From positions 54,528,814 through 54,592,813 of the forward strand of contig JAVGWX010000008.1 of assembly GCA_036924085.1 (NCBI GenBank): DNA of 64,000 nucleotides, given 5' to 3'. Source of the stretch: Ariolimax columbianus (taxonomy: Eukaryota; Mollusca; Gastropoda; Stylommatophora; Arionidae). Made by a program: the position numbers and the translations under genes. Positions 40,749-52,581 of this stretch are shown here, piece by piece (position 1 is the stretch's first letter; each line of letters begins with the position of its first letter). The notes under the pieces are model-generated. The model had not been told where the DNA came from, made no database searches, and saw nothing but the letters and a program-made list of their open reading frames with translations.

Positions 40749-41088
40749 TGAGCACATGAGCTGCAGTGGTCAGTGACCCATAGCTAACTGTTAGCGTCAT
40801 GGCCAGTGCCCCAGAGCTGCCAAGACCCTTCTACACCTCCACGCGGTGATTCTGGGTAACAGGCTGCAGCAGGGCAGACTGGCTAAGGAGATGGGATCAA
40901 AGAGGGAATGCTAACCTGGTACTCAAAAAATTCTTGCTAAAGTCGAATGTGTTGGACCGAAAGGTGCAAATATAGCAACCAAGCTGTAAACTACGACACA
41001 ACGCATTCCGTTCTCTGGACTACATTCTGCTACTTAAGCCCTTTCAGGGTTTGGTAGCGGGAGATTGAGAACGAACGAAGCCAGGCCA
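40749..41088 (+). mobile_element. SINE-A, long form, with target-site duplication
   Basis: 340-bp plus-strand reference copy: begins 'tgagcacatgagctgcagtg', then 'gctaactgttagcgtcatgg', 'ctgggtaacaggctgcagca', 'gtgttggaccgaaaggtgca', 'actacgacacaacgcattcc', 'gactacattctgctacttaa' and ends 'gagaacgaacgaagccaggc'. Flanked by tatatgattatt (40737-40748) and tatataattatt (41089-41100), one mismatch. No tRNA-like boxes visible at its start. Confidence 0.9.
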
Positions 41089-41100
41089 TATATAATTATT

Positions 41101-41294
41101 CGATGAATGCACCCGTGGTAAAGGAAACAAGGGCTGCAAAAATGCCTGAAATACAAGGACCAGAGAAAGCACATGTGGCCATCACCAGTGCCAACATTAG
41201 ACAAGCTCTATAGCAGTGTCGGCAGCCTCAGGATGACAGCTGCTTTCTTCAAACAAATTCAAGTTGACGTCTGACAGGCTACGAGGAAGAAGAA
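41101..41294 (+). mobile_element. I-group LINE tail, 5'-truncated
   Basis: Last ~190 bp of the family: 'gatgaatgcacccgtggtaa' (knuckle), LRMTAAFFKQIQVDV, stop, then 'ctacgaggaagaag'. It sits between SINE-A and the CR1-like LINE. Confidence 0.88.
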
Positions 41295-41985
41295 TGATAG
41301 AAAAGGAAAGGGATCTAGGGGTTATAATTGATCATACAGGTAAAGTGAGTGAGCAAGTCCAGGTAACAGGGAAAAAGGCAAATGCAATGTTCGGTATGAT
41401 AAAAAGAAATATTAAGCATAGAAGCAAAAGTGATAGTCAAACTGTATAAAGCATTACTTAGACCTACATTGAAGTACTGTGTACAGGTGTGGAGTCCTTA
41501 TTGTAGAGGGGATATAAACATGCTGGAAAGGATACAAAAATGAGCAGCAAAGCTGATAGTGGGATTTTAGAATTACAGTTATGAGGAAAGACTCATAAAA
41601 ACTGGCCTACAGTGTCTAGAAATAAGAACAATTCAAGGTGACTTAAAACAGGTTTATTAGATAATCACAGGAAAGGTTAAATTAGACTTTAACAAGTTTT
41701 TCAAAATACAACCACCAACGAGAACAAGAGGACACAGATATAAATTAACTAAAGAAAGGTCCAGATTGGATATTAGGAAATATTTTTTTAGTCAGAGTGG
41801 TGAATGCTTGGAATGCATTACCTCAGGAGGTGGTGGAGGCAGAGACAGTTAATGCATTTAAGAATAGATTGGATATGTCTAGCTTTTGAAGCAGGGTAAT
41901 GCAAATGTGACTGGTTGTCTACAGACTCTGATGAGTCTTCTAAACCAGTATAAAGACGTTAAGTTAAAGTTTATAAGACAACAAT
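41295..41985 (+). mobile_element. CR1/L2-like LINE, 3' part
   Basis: Plus-strand IEKERDLGVIIDHTGKVSEQ, KKANAMFGMIKRNIKHRSK, LLRPTLKYCVQVWSPYCRGD, FFKIQPPTRTRGHRYKLTKE and RSRLDIRKYFFSQS, then the NAWNALPQEVVEAETV region in a shifted frame and the 3' hairpin. May be the far end of the copy that starts at 40210, with its central RT lost. It supplies the undisturbed insertion site for the events at 27315 and 57141. Confidence 0.9.
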
Positions 41986-42099
41986 AAACTGATTTGTGTA
42001 CAGCATTTAATTTTCAGTAAATTTTAAACATAACAAAAATGAAGAAATATGCAACCCCAAAAATAATTGTAAACATGAATCACAACATGTGAGGATTGT

Positions 42100-42390
42100 G
42101 TCAAGGTCAAGAAATCACAGCTGACCAAGATACTATTCCGTCTCAAAGTGACAGCCCTGGAAACAGGTTGCACTGATGAAGTCTAGCTAAGAGAATTGGT
42201 ATCACTGAGGAAAGGTAAACTTGGTCCCAAAAATGTCATGCTAAATCTGGATGTATCAGGCCAATAAGTGCAGATATAGCAGTAAACTGACTCAACATGA
42301 CAAAACGGTATGGCTGGTCAAATAACTTAACTCATCTCTATTAACTGTGACTCGACATAACATCCTTTTCAGGACGATCAAAGAAGAATC
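42100..42390 (+). mobile_element. SINE-A-related diverged copy
   Basis: 'gccctggaaacaggttgcac', 'gtatcaggccaataagtgca', 'gactcgacataacatccttt' + tcagga. Same order as 34590-34870 and 14545-14790. Confidence 0.5.
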
Positions 42391-43094
42391 ACAGCCTCAC
42401 TGCAAAAAAGATTTGCAGTGACAAATGTCCAGGTAGGTGAACATTTTATACTGCCCTAATTTATAATCCATCTGTTTCTTCAAATGTACACAAATATTTT
42501 AAAGCTTAAGACCAGTATCATTTGCTAGGATTGATATAATAACTAGTAAACAGAGTAGCTGAAGGAAAGAAGAAACATAACCCTGAACTACACAGAGAAA
42601 AACTACCCAAACACAGACTGGACCCATAGTAGAGAGGCAAACAACAACTAGGACAAGAAAAACATAGAAACAACAATAATAATTTTCCTTGTCACTCCAC
42701 CCATTGAAGAATAGATACTTATTGCATTTTGCTTGTCCTAACCTGCTTTTAGGATATCCTGATCGCAGTCATTTAGATGGCAGTTTTATAGCAATGGTTT
42801 TGATATGTTGTTGCCCACCCTGTGCACTTAAAAGATTCAAAACACAAATCTCAAATTCAAAGTATTCTGCACGCCACAAGAGGACAAATTCGGTGTCTTA
42901 AGGCCTACAGTGTGGTAACATCTATCTGTATTATCTATTGTAAAACATAGTGAGATCAAGCTCATTTCGGGTTGGCAAATGTGACTAGACAGGAAACATG
43001 TTTGAAACCCCTAAACCTGACAATAGTAAAGAACAAGGGAAGAGAGGTTGTTTGTTTTCAAAGCTACTCGTACTGAATTCTTCACTCTTGACAA
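42391..43094. other. Intergenic sequence, no recognised feature
   Basis: A short trace at about 42590-42650 ('aaaactacccaaacacagac' + tggaccc) resembles the NYPSMDCTH start of the I-group RNase H and may be an old remnant. Nothing else supportable. Confidence 0.4.
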
Positions 43095-43325
43095 ATTTGT
43101 TCTGGTTAAGGGTTCCAGTGACTCCTTTTACATCCCAAAATGTACTAAAGAAAGTGGACGTGAGTCCTCCTTGCTTTAGTGCAATGCAGTTTGTTTCGAC
43201 TGGCTCAGAACTATGGGGATCAGTGTCGATCCCCACTTCCTGTTTTTAAGAGCACGAATTAGGACATAAGATGGTGGTCTTGAGCAGCATGTTTCACCTG
43301 ACTTTCATTACTCTTTACCCCTGTC
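43095..43325 (+). repeat. Dispersed repeat (pair with 28365-28615)
   Basis: See 28365-28615 for the shared ordered words. Open frames on both strands here (42985-43236, 42998-43249) are incidental. Confidence 0.55.
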
Positions 43326-43469
43326 TTAAGGATGGAAAAACCAACTCTATAGGCCGAAGGACAAAAAGCATAAAGCATACAGGATCAAGACAACAACAGA
43401 AATGTGAAAAGAAGGGAACAGTCTTAGAATGATCTTTGTTAAGGATAAAAGAACAATCATATGCCTATA

Positions 43470-44190
43470 CCCTACAGTATCTTCATACACTTTCAGACCT
43501 CAACTTGAATATATCTAAAGAAAGCAGTGGTTAGTCTGAGGCTATAGGCATCTTTATAAAGCTTGTTCAGGAATGGTATCAGTGATAGCCACATGTGCTT
43601 TCTCTTCCCTCGTATGTTGGACACCCTTGTAGCAGCTGCTCTGCAGCCATTTTGTGAGTGTCGTAGGCACATTCATCTGTATTTCCTATTCCTAGTATGC
43701 TCAACATGTATCTCAGTCTGTTGTGGTCTGTGAGCACTCTAAAGATACCTGCCCACATTTACTGAGCTGATAATATGAGTCATTTGGGTGATGACCTGTG
43801 TGCTCTGCTTCCAGTATCTATTCATATGGTAAACCTCTTCACGAGTTATACCTCTATATGGCTGAGGTGGTTTTCCACCTTCTCTTGACAGCCTGTCAGC
43901 CTTTTCCTTGCCAAAAATATTGCAATGTGATGGAAACCACTGTATCACAATTCTCTTAAACCGTGATATAGTTCATAGAGTATCACTATTGGTTCCTTTA
44001 AGTCTCTATTTTGCTGGCTCGCCAGTACACCTGTAAAGAGTACCACTTGCCAATCTGGGTTTTTATGTCATTAGACTTTCTGCCGCAGTTTTTAAGACCT
44101 CTGCCTCAGCCCTGAAGACCTTCCAGTATGAGCATGGGGTCACAACTACAGTTAACCTTCCAATGTGCTCTTTCAGTAGTGATTCCTGTG
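43470..44190 (-). mobile_element. I-group LINE 3' half, old copy
   Basis: Minus strand from 44190: RLTVVVTPCSYWKVFRAEAE (RNase H Glu), QVVLFTGVL, IVIQWFPSHCNIFGKEKADR, SREGGKPPQP, VLTDHNRLRYMLSILGIGNT, DECAYDTHKMAAEQLLQGCP (knuckle, Cys changed) and LRLTTAFFRYIQVEV. Ends in 'gtatgaagata', a decayed GAA tail. Several frameshifts. Confidence 0.88.
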
Positions 44191-44539
44191 GCACTGTATG
44201 TTACATGATGAGATTAGCAGTTTCAAGAGAGAAAAGGAATATAGGCAGGAGTAATAAAGGAAGACAAAGACAATTTTATTATTGAAATAAAATGACATGA
44301 GTGATATGAGTCTTGTTCCAGACAAATATTATAGACATTCACAACAGTATGTATAGAGAAACAATATGTGATGATATTAATGCTGATAAAGTACATGAAA
44401 ATGCAGCAAAAATTAGTGAATAGATATGGACAGTTATAATAGTAATATTTCCAATGATTAAAACCAATAAATATACCCTTATGTGCTGAAAGCAAAATAA
44501 ATATAATTAACATGGGTTAATATATCATCACCATTTATC
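44191..44539. other. Intergenic sequence, no recognised feature
   Basis: AT-rich. The 96-codon minus frame at 44223-44513 is low-complexity and not credible as a gene. Confidence 0.5.
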
Positions 44540-44978
44540 CATCATGCTCTCCCTTGAAGATAGGGTCACAACAGATGCTCCTCATCTGTTCTTATCCTGG
44601 GTCATCTTGAACTGACTTCCTCCTCGACTTTTCATGACTAGGTGTTTCTTTACCTTCCCGATTGTCTCTCAATTGAGTGCATGTCAGTTATACTGTCCGG
44701 CTTATTTCTGAGAGTGTGTTCAATCCGAGTTAATACACACACCAGATAAATGCATAAAGTGCGGCTGAGAAATCCATGACCTTAAAGTAATTGTTTTAAA
44801 ACTTGTACAAAAGTGACCTATTATGAAATTTTGTAAATGATCTGGTCATTTTCTGCAGTATTTTTTCTTCAGGATCACAGAGTTTTGCTAGAATCTTAAA
44901 AATATCTGCCAATCTGTTACTTTGAAAAGAGCCAATGTCCAGTAACTGAATAATGGTTTCCGTTGGTGTCTCATTCAT
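44540..44978 (-). other. Possible LINE remnant and unrecognised ORF
   Basis: 44540-44700 on the minus strand reads GKVKKHLVMKSRGGSQFKMT, somewhat like an RTE-like ORF2 end. 44978-44796 is an open frame (TETIIQLLDIGSFQSNRLAD, FKILAKLCDPEEKILQKM) that I do not recognise. Confidence 0.3.
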
Positions 44979-45194
44979 TGGGCCACATGAAATTCATTTT
45001 GCTCAAACTGGTATCACGATACATGGTGATTATTATAGCAGCGAACTGTTGATACAGAGTTTTCTTCCTGACATTAGAGAAATGGCCGCAAAATAGTTAA
45101 GATTTGAATCCTGTGGACTATGTGATTTGGATACAATTCCAAGAGATGGGAATCAATTGATCAGGATTGAGCTGTTTGGGGACTAAGTTGGAGG

Positions 45195-45455
45195 GTCATA
45201 GTGGCTGCCGACGCTTGTAGAGGTCTTCTGGCTGCAGAGAAAAGAGAAAGACTAAACAAATCTAGGAACAGCCTGGCAAGCCAGCCTCCTCAGCATAGGT
45301 GTACAGTCTGTGGCAGGGACTGTCACTTGCGGATAGGCTTTTACAGTCATAGTAGTCAGTGTCAAATACAGGAGACAGAGCTGGAAAAAACTTACAGGGC
45401 GCCACGCGCATGGTCTACAGAGACAGATGCCTATGATAATACGATGATGTGATTT
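45195..45455 (+). mobile_element. LINE ORF2 C-terminus with C2H2-type motif
   Basis: Plus-strand ADACRGLLAAEKRERLNKSR, then CTVCGRDCHLRIGFYSHSSQC, a C-x(2)-C...H-x(4)-C finger that closes one LINE type in many invertebrates, and a (GAT)n-like tail 'gataatacgatgatg'. One open frame, so relatively young or lightly damaged. Confidence 0.7.
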
Positions 45456-45555
45456 GGGGCACTTTGCAAGGGAATCCCTACCAAAAGAAAATTGACAATG
45501 TGGATGAGATAAAGTGAACAGAGAGAAGGCATAAGTTGTGCTCGACCAGCGCACA

Positions 45556-45802
45556 ACTGACTCATATATGGCACACCTGACTTCATACATGGCACACCTG
45601 ACTTCATATGTGGGACACCTGAGTTCATACATGGCACACCTGACTTCGTGCATCGCCCACCTGACTCCATACATGGCACACCTGACTTCATATGTGGCAC
45701 ACCTAACTTCCTATGTGGCACACCTGACTTCATACATGGCACACCTGACTTCATACATGGCCCACCTGACTTCATGCATGGCACACCTGACTCCATGCAT
45801 GT
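45556..45802. repeat. 21-bp minisatellite
   Basis: About twelve units of 'gacttcatacatggcacacc' + t. Seven codons long, hence the spurious frames MAHLTSY (plus) and the MYEVRCA/MKSGVPC types (minus). Confidence 0.96.
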
Positions 45803-45979
45803 GTTACAACTGGCAAGAACATTTTGAACACCAAAATATGTAAAATTTGATAAACACATTATCCCCATTGTCATTAAATTTAATAATAAACTGGTTATTT
45901 TCGGCCAAGTTAAACATAATTTATTTAAAGGTCATGGATAAACAGGTGGGTGACGGGAACAACAAGTCGCAATGTATTT

Positions 45980-46318
45980 AGCGAAATGTCACAGCCAAAA
46001 AGTAACGATGACATAAATAAACGACATCAATGTCTCATCTTTCAGTTCCAAACAGGACATACCAGAGTCAATAGCCACTTGAACCACATCAATCCCCAGC
46101 ACCTGCCCTTGTGCAAACATTGCTCTCATCCTGATGAAACAGTTCGATACCTACTCATTGAGTGCAAGGTACTTGCGGACATGAGGAAAAGATTCTTACA
46201 ACACACTGTGTGGAGTAGTAAAACAACTGAAGAAAACCTGTATCTATATAAGAATGGCATTGGGCTACCAAGAGCAGGCTTGCTCAGCAGCTATGGGATA
46301 ACAACAACAACAACAAAG
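45980..46318 (+). mobile_element. RNase H LINE 3' end with (AAC)n tail
   Basis: Plus-strand NKRHQCLIFQFQTGHTRVNS, INPQHLPLCKHCSHPDETV with RYLLIEC (C-x(2)-C...C knuckle with Tyr in the His position), then KNGIGLPRAGLL and 'gggataacaacaacaacaac'. Family of 19272-19815 and 35463-36010. Confidence 0.85.
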
Positions 46319-46559
46319 GTCATGGCTTTTCTGGCTTCCCCCTGTGCATCTTCAAATGTCCCTCTTTTAATGTAGCACAATGATAGATCCTGTTATATAA
46401 TTACTAATTGATGAGCAGAGTTGTAAAAACACTTGTTTCTTACAGCACATGGACCAGTTTAACAAATGGTGGGCATTTTTCAGTCTCCAAAACTGTATAT
46501 AGGTATGTGACAGGGCAGCAAAGGTGGGAATCCTTCATTACACACTCTGAGACCTTGTA

Positions 46560-47600
46560 CAGTGATAACTTCGCAATAGCAGTCTCTGTCATGGGACCAC
46601 CGTTATCTCTCTATCTAAGTAAGGGGGACAAAAAAAACATTGGATTCTATAATGGACCAGCTTTATCTCTCTAAGTTGTGTGGAAAAAAACATAGGGTTC
46701 TATAATGGACTAGCTTTATCTCTCTAAGTTGTGTGGAAAAAAACATAGGGTTCTATAATGGACTAGCTTTATCTCTCTAAGTTGTGTGGAAAAAAACATA
46801 GGGTTCTATAATGGACTAGCTTTATCTCTCTAAGTTGTGTGGAAAAAAACATAGGGTTCTATAATGGACTAGCTTTATCTCTCTAAGTTGTGTGGAAAAA
46901 AACATAGGGTTCTATAATGGACTAGCTTTATCTCTCTAAGTTGTGTGGAAAAAAACATAGGGTTCTATAATGGACTAGCGTTATCTCTCTAAGTTGTGTG
47001 GAAAAAAACATAGGGTTCTATAATGGACTAGCTTTATCTCTCTAAGTTGTGTGGAAAAAAACATAGGGTTCTATAATGGACCAGCATTATCTCTCTAAGT
47101 TGTGTGGAAAAAAACATAGGGTTCTATAATGGACTAGCTTTATCTCTCTAAGTTGTGTGGAAAAAAACATAGGGTTCTATAATGGACTAGCTTTATCTCT
47201 CTAAGTTGTGTGGAAAAAAACATGGGGTTCTATAATGGACCAGCATTATCTCTCTAAGTTGTGTGGAAAAAAACTTAGGGTTCTATAATGGACTAGCTTT
47301 ATCTCTCTAAGTTGTGTGGAAAAAAACATAGGGTTCTACAATGGACTAGCTTTATCTCTCTAAGTTTGATGGACAAAAAAACACTGGGGCCTATAAAGGT
47401 TCACCATTATCTTTCTGTTAGGTGGATAACAAGAATACCGGGGCTTTAATAGATCACCATTACCTCTCTACCCAAGTTAGGTAGACAAAAAAAAACACAG
47501 GGGACCATAATGGCCCACCTTGATATCTCTATCAAAGCTAAGTGCACACATAAAACACCACTTGGGTCCATAATGTTAAGTAGGTAGTCTGCTTAGGCGA
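46560..47600. repeat. 53-bp minisatellite
   Basis: About fourteen near-identical units ('tctctctaagttgtgtggaa' + 'aaaaacatagggttctataa' + tggactagcttta) from about 46610 to 47370, with diverged units on both sides. Further decayed units with 'ctttatctctctatccaagt' + taggtgga stand at 47970-48140, so the original array spanned at least 1.5 kb. Confidence 0.95.
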
Positions 47601-47969
47601 TAAGGGCCGGTTCCGTCAACTGGCCATGATAACTTAGTGACTGAGTCCCTGGGTTGATGCAGTGAAGATGATGTCTTTCTAATTTGACCCAGCCAAGTGT
47701 AGCATGGTTAGCTGTGAGGATGGGACCATGATGGCAAGGGTTGTTTCCCATCCTTGATGTCCATAGCCTCCTTTAAGAGTTGATGTCCTCTGCAATATGG
47801 CCCCATGCCAAAAAATGAAAAGTCGCCAACGGTTTAGCATAGTAAAAGTGCTTTCAAGTGCTGTCAGTTGGGTGATTTCATTGTTTGTCACCTGGTCATA
47901 CAAGTAGAATGCAAGAATATGTCTCTAGCTGCACATGTGGAAGGCATCAAATACTTCTGATCACTCTGC

Positions 47970-48140
47970 CAACAATGGACCACCTTTATGTCTTTATTCA
48001 AGTTGTGGACAAAATAACCACTGTGGCCCAATAACAGACCACCTTTATCTCTCTATCCAAGTTAGGTGGACCAACAAAAATAAAATTCTGGTGCTCACAA
48101 TCAACCACATTTATCTCTATATCCAAGTTAGGTAGACAAA
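47970..48140. repeat. 53-bp minisatellite, decayed outlier
   Basis: Three worn units of the same family, separated from the main block by about 370 bp of other sequence. Confidence 0.75.
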
Positions 48141-48679
48141 ATGACTAATCACAGAAGAATTGAAAAGTACCCCAATCCAGGCAATGGAAAAACACACCAA
48201 ACAGACCCCTGCATAATAGATGAGAAGAGAAGGTGCTCGTGCACAGTGAGAAGTTGCGCACCCATGCTAAACCATCCCATGCAGGCCAAACATCAAAATA
48301 CAGGGAAAAAAAGGTTGAAAAGGACTAGTCATACATCACAACAAATACATAACTGTCACAGAGACCTCCTCACAGGCAAAAGCTCAGAAATGAAAATGCT
48401 GGTTATTAAATGCCAAACCACTATCTAGATCAAGTTTAAATTAACACCTAAGTGCAGGGAATCGAAAATAAATATCACCAGGTCGCTCCCAAATTCTAAA
48501 CACGTGAAGATGTGTCAAAATTTCAATTTAATATTTTTTTAATAAACAGAATATGTCATATAAAACTTAATTTTAACAACACTGCAAGAGCATACACAAA
48601 TGCTTAAGATTTCTGTAAAGAGGATATCTGCAGTGATCACCATATGTTTAGGATAAAGTGGAAAGAAAAATAAAGAATA
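48141..48679. other. Intergenic sequence, no recognised feature
   Basis: Open frame 48141-48428 (95 codons) has no recognisable domain. It may belong to an old element. Confidence 0.4.
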
Positions 48680-49255
48680 ATAAGCAGAAAAGACAATGAA
48701 GAATATACCAAACAACAGAAAAGACAATGAAGGGTATACCAAACAACAGAAAAGACAATGAAGGATATACCAAACAACAGAAAAGACAATGAAGGATATA
48801 CCAAACAACAGAAAACCAAAGAAAATTAATATACCAAACAACAGAAAACAAAAGAAAATTAATATACCAAACAACAGAAAACAAAAGAAAATTAATATAC
48901 CAAACAACAGAAATGAAAATGAAGAATTTAGCAAACAACTAAAAAGACAATGGAGAATTTAGCAAACAACTGAAAAGACAATGAAGAATTTATCAAACAG
49001 CTGAAAGAAAAATGAAGAATTTAGCAAACAACTGAAAAGACATGAAGAATATACCAAACAGTAGAAAACAAAAAAGTAAATGAAGAATATACCAAATAAC
49101 AAAAAACATTGAAGAATATACCAAATAACTGAATGGAAGATGAAGAATATACCAAACTGAATGGAAAATGAAGAAGATAGCAAACTGAATGGAAAAGAAG
49201 AATATAGAAATCAACAGAATGGAAAACGAATATACAAAAACCATAAAAGAACATA
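48680..49255. repeat. ~31-bp degenerate minisatellite
   Basis: Units such as 'accaaacaacagaaaagaca' + 'atgaaggatat' with length variation (about 24-33 bp). Purine-rich on the plus strand. Minus frames reading LFGILIFFCFL or VVWYILHCLFC are spurious. Confidence 0.93.
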
Positions 49256-51709
49256 CCAAAACAATAGGAAATAAAATGAAGAAATTGGCCCAGCAGATTA
49301 TATGACTATCTTAACTGTTATTTGTATATACTCCCCCTGTGGTCAGGAACGAGTCACTCTTTCTGGTTTCTGCCCAGAATGGGCATTATTATCTAGACCC
49401 CACAAGAGATAATCACCCAGGGAAGTTAATTAATAATCGCAGCAACATATATTGTTTGTTAGCTGTGTATTTGAGAGCGTAGAAATACGGACACAAATGT
49501 ACAGCTCTGACAGACTAAAAGTGATCCCATCATGCACATATCCTACAAGACTTATTTGCGTTGGCAATTGCATATTGAGTACTGGTCCACGTAGATGACC
49601 CTCCACATAAACCTATTTGGGTGCCTTGAACAACTCTCCACTGCAGCAATCTTTATCCAGGGAACTGGACTTCTTCTCGTGCATACATTATAAAAAATGT
49701 GGCAAAAAGGAAGATGAAAAAGAATAGCTTAGAAACATACTTTGTCATCTTGATCATTGTGGCTATGTTGTTTGCAGTTGACTAACATAATTTTCTCCCA
49801 TGTTTCCCATTAAACCAACAAACAGAAATGAAATATCTGATTAAGTTATACCTTTTAATAGTAAAAAATAAATAAGTATACAAAGTATTGCACATTTTAA
49901 ATACACTGGAAACAGTTATCCCAGGCAAAAAAAAAAAAGTAAATGGAATGATTATTTAAAACAGCTTGTACATTTAACAGGTAAAATATTTATTCCACTA
50001 AATAAACTAATGCAGGGAATTATTTGTGTATTGTATAATATTATGTAAAATAAAATGACACATGCTTGGCATCAAAACCCCTAGAGTAAGAGAAGTAGGA
50101 AAACGTGGACATTTCACAAAAGGGATGCAGAAAATCAAGGGCAGACAAGCGTGGAAATAGATAGCTTGTGACTAGTGCACTAATTTATATTTATTGCAGC
50201 ATCACTTAGACTATAGAGCTTTAACCGCTCGTCATTAGATTGATTTTTTGGGACCGTATTCTCGAGTTTTATCCATGAGTTTACAGCTGCCCTGTATTCC
50301 TTTTACGCTGTTCTTCAAGAGCTTCCTACTCTCATCTTTTCATATGGGCACAAGTCTGCTTAATTAAATTGTGACCTTCGCATGCAAAGACAGAAAAATA
50401 ATAAATTAAGAGATTTGAATGGACTGCTTGACAACTAATTAATAAATCATCATGAAATATTTACACCAATAGAAATACGGGTACAGTCATGCCTTGTCTT
50501 ACATCACTGCGTACGTGTGGACATTTTTGTTTTGCCCCACTTCAAGTACAATTTCTGCTTTGGTGTTTCATATATTTAGCCCCACTGACCACATTGTGTC
50601 CGTTTGTTTACAAATACTACGTGCTTCACATCTTCATGTGTTTGCTATTTCTCTTTGTGAGTAAGTGACCATTGAAGTGTTTATAACATTAATTTTTGTG
50701 TTTTCTTGTTTACAAAATATACAAAAATCTAATATATAAAGTAGATAAATTCTGAAAGAAGTCATAAGGATGTAACAAATATTAGCATGTCCTTGTATCA
50801 TACTCAGTGAGTAGTCTAGGCTAGGCCTAAGTTAACATTAAATTGATCTAAGGTATGCTAGTCTTGTCAACCAGGTACAACTATGAACTTATATTTATCA
50901 ATGAGAATAAAGTATGTGATTTACTTATATAACTTTCTTATCATTACTGTAGATCTAGTGCTGTTGCACACTTAATATATGATAGTTTAAACATGTTTTC
51001 AGGCTTTTGTATTTATTTCCTGCCAGTGTAAAAAAGTCAGTGCTTCACAGTATGAACCTTTTCAACTTACGTTACTCACCTGAAACTAAAGGTGACATAA
51101 GTGCAGAGTATGTCTGTACTGCTTATATCAGACTAAGCTGGTTTAAAGTTTTCAACCCTGAGGACCATATGAAGCAATACAGTAAAGTTGATAAGATATT
51201 CATGATTAAAACGGATACCGTTACAGAAAAAAAACCTTTTCATTGTAAATTTCAAAAACAGCTCATATCTCAAGAGATTGTGTTGAAACTCAGACAGAAC
51301 AGTTTGGAATGATGGCTGTAGGTTGCAGAACAAAACATTTTTCTAACATATCTTGTAGAAATTAAAACAAATTAATTACACATTTCATAAAAGAAATATT
51401 TTGAGTACGAGTGCTGGCCACACACAATTTGACATGGGTCTGTGGTTGGAACAGTCTTAGATGGCACTTGCAGACTTTAAACATTGCCTGCTACCAGACA
51501 CTTTTGGTCAAAACTCAAACATATTAATTACACATATAATTTAATAAATATTTTGTGTATGCAAAACAAATGTTTTTATGTTAGACCATGAAAAATAATT
51601 TAGAATTCTTACATGATGAAAGACAAAGTGACTGAATCATTACTCTTTCACTAGAAGATTTCTAACAATAAATAAACACATGTATTCAAGCAAACCTATA
51701 AAAGGAAAT
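49256..51709. other. Intergenic stretch with one unrecognised ORF
   Basis: About 2.4 kb with few repeats. 51007-51312 (plus, 101 codons; LRYSPETKGDISAEYVCTAY, FNPEDHMKQYSKVDKIFMI) has ordinary protein-like composition but matches no family I know. It could be a small gene, an exon or an old transposon relic. Confidence 0.3.
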
Positions 51710-51949
51710 GAGATGCAACATTGTATGTTATAGTATAGATGATCAATGACCTCATCTTGTGTGCTTCACCTTGATGGGATGGTTGGTTAGTGCGAACCAT
51801 GACATCACTACACGGCGCCGCATCTCTCTGAGATGCAACATTGCATGTTATAGTATAGATGATCAATGACCTCATCTTGTGTGCTTCACCTTGATGGGAT
51901 GGTTGGTTAGTGCGAACCATGACATCACTACACGGTGCCGCATCTCTCT
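51710..51949. repeat. 120-bp tandem duplication
   Basis: Two 120-bp units starting 'gagatgcaacattg' (51710 and 51830), differing at two positions. Each includes 'ggttggttagtgcgaaccat' (with inverted GGTT...AACC) and 'catgacatcactacacggcg'. Confidence 0.95.
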
Positions 51950-52581
51950 GCTATATGGTCAGCACAGGACACAGCGGTCAGTTGTGTTGGGGAAGAAGAG
52001 CACTGTACCATCTTCAAAGGTAACCCTACGAACTCTGGACTTACTTGCCACCTGGAGCAATCGTATCGCTATTTGTACAGCTATCAACCTGATCAGCGCC
52101 ACAAAGCAAAATAGAGTATGTCCACCCTGGCATGTGAATACTGGTCTTGGTGGACTACGCGGATGAAGCCATGCCTCGCTCAACGGGTAGAATGGTGACT
52201 CTCAGCAGAGCTGTGTGGACCGCATAGAGCACGACGAGGCACCTAGCAAGCCCTGGTCATCCACTGCACCCCTTACTATCACCAGTCATCTTGACTTTGT
52301 CCTGTCACTGGTTCCATACAGTTTTTGGACGAGAGAGTGAGGTTGACGAACAGCGCAACTCTCCATCACTAAAATCCAAATTCAGCGCTAGCATCAGACA
52401 ATATTCAAACACGCACATACACCAGATGGTATGCTCCCCTTATTGATGTATGAGCTATGACAGGAGTTGTATGCCCCTGATAGCAGACTTCATGATTTCT
52501 ATAATAAACTGCTACATAAGTTTTCACATTTTACAAACATGTGTGTGGCAGAGTGATTAGAGTCCTTGTATCACACAGCAA
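51950..52581. other. Intergenic sequence, no recognised feature
   Basis: GC-richer at 51960-52340, so possibly part of an element that includes the 120-bp duplication. Not classified. Confidence 0.4.

Noticed and set aside
45195..45455. Host zinc-finger protein
   Set aside because: The single CTVCGRDCH...H finger after an AAEKRER stretch is the usual C-terminus of a LINE ORF2, and a simple-repeat tail follows.
45252..45874. Minus-strand frames of 140-147 codons (MYEVRCA, MKSGVPC repeats)
   Set aside because: Translation of the 21-bp minisatellite and the antisense of a LINE end.
48539..49259. Hydrophobic minus-strand frames resembling membrane proteins (LFGILIFF...)
   Set aside because: Antisense of a purine-rich degenerate 31-bp array; low complexity.
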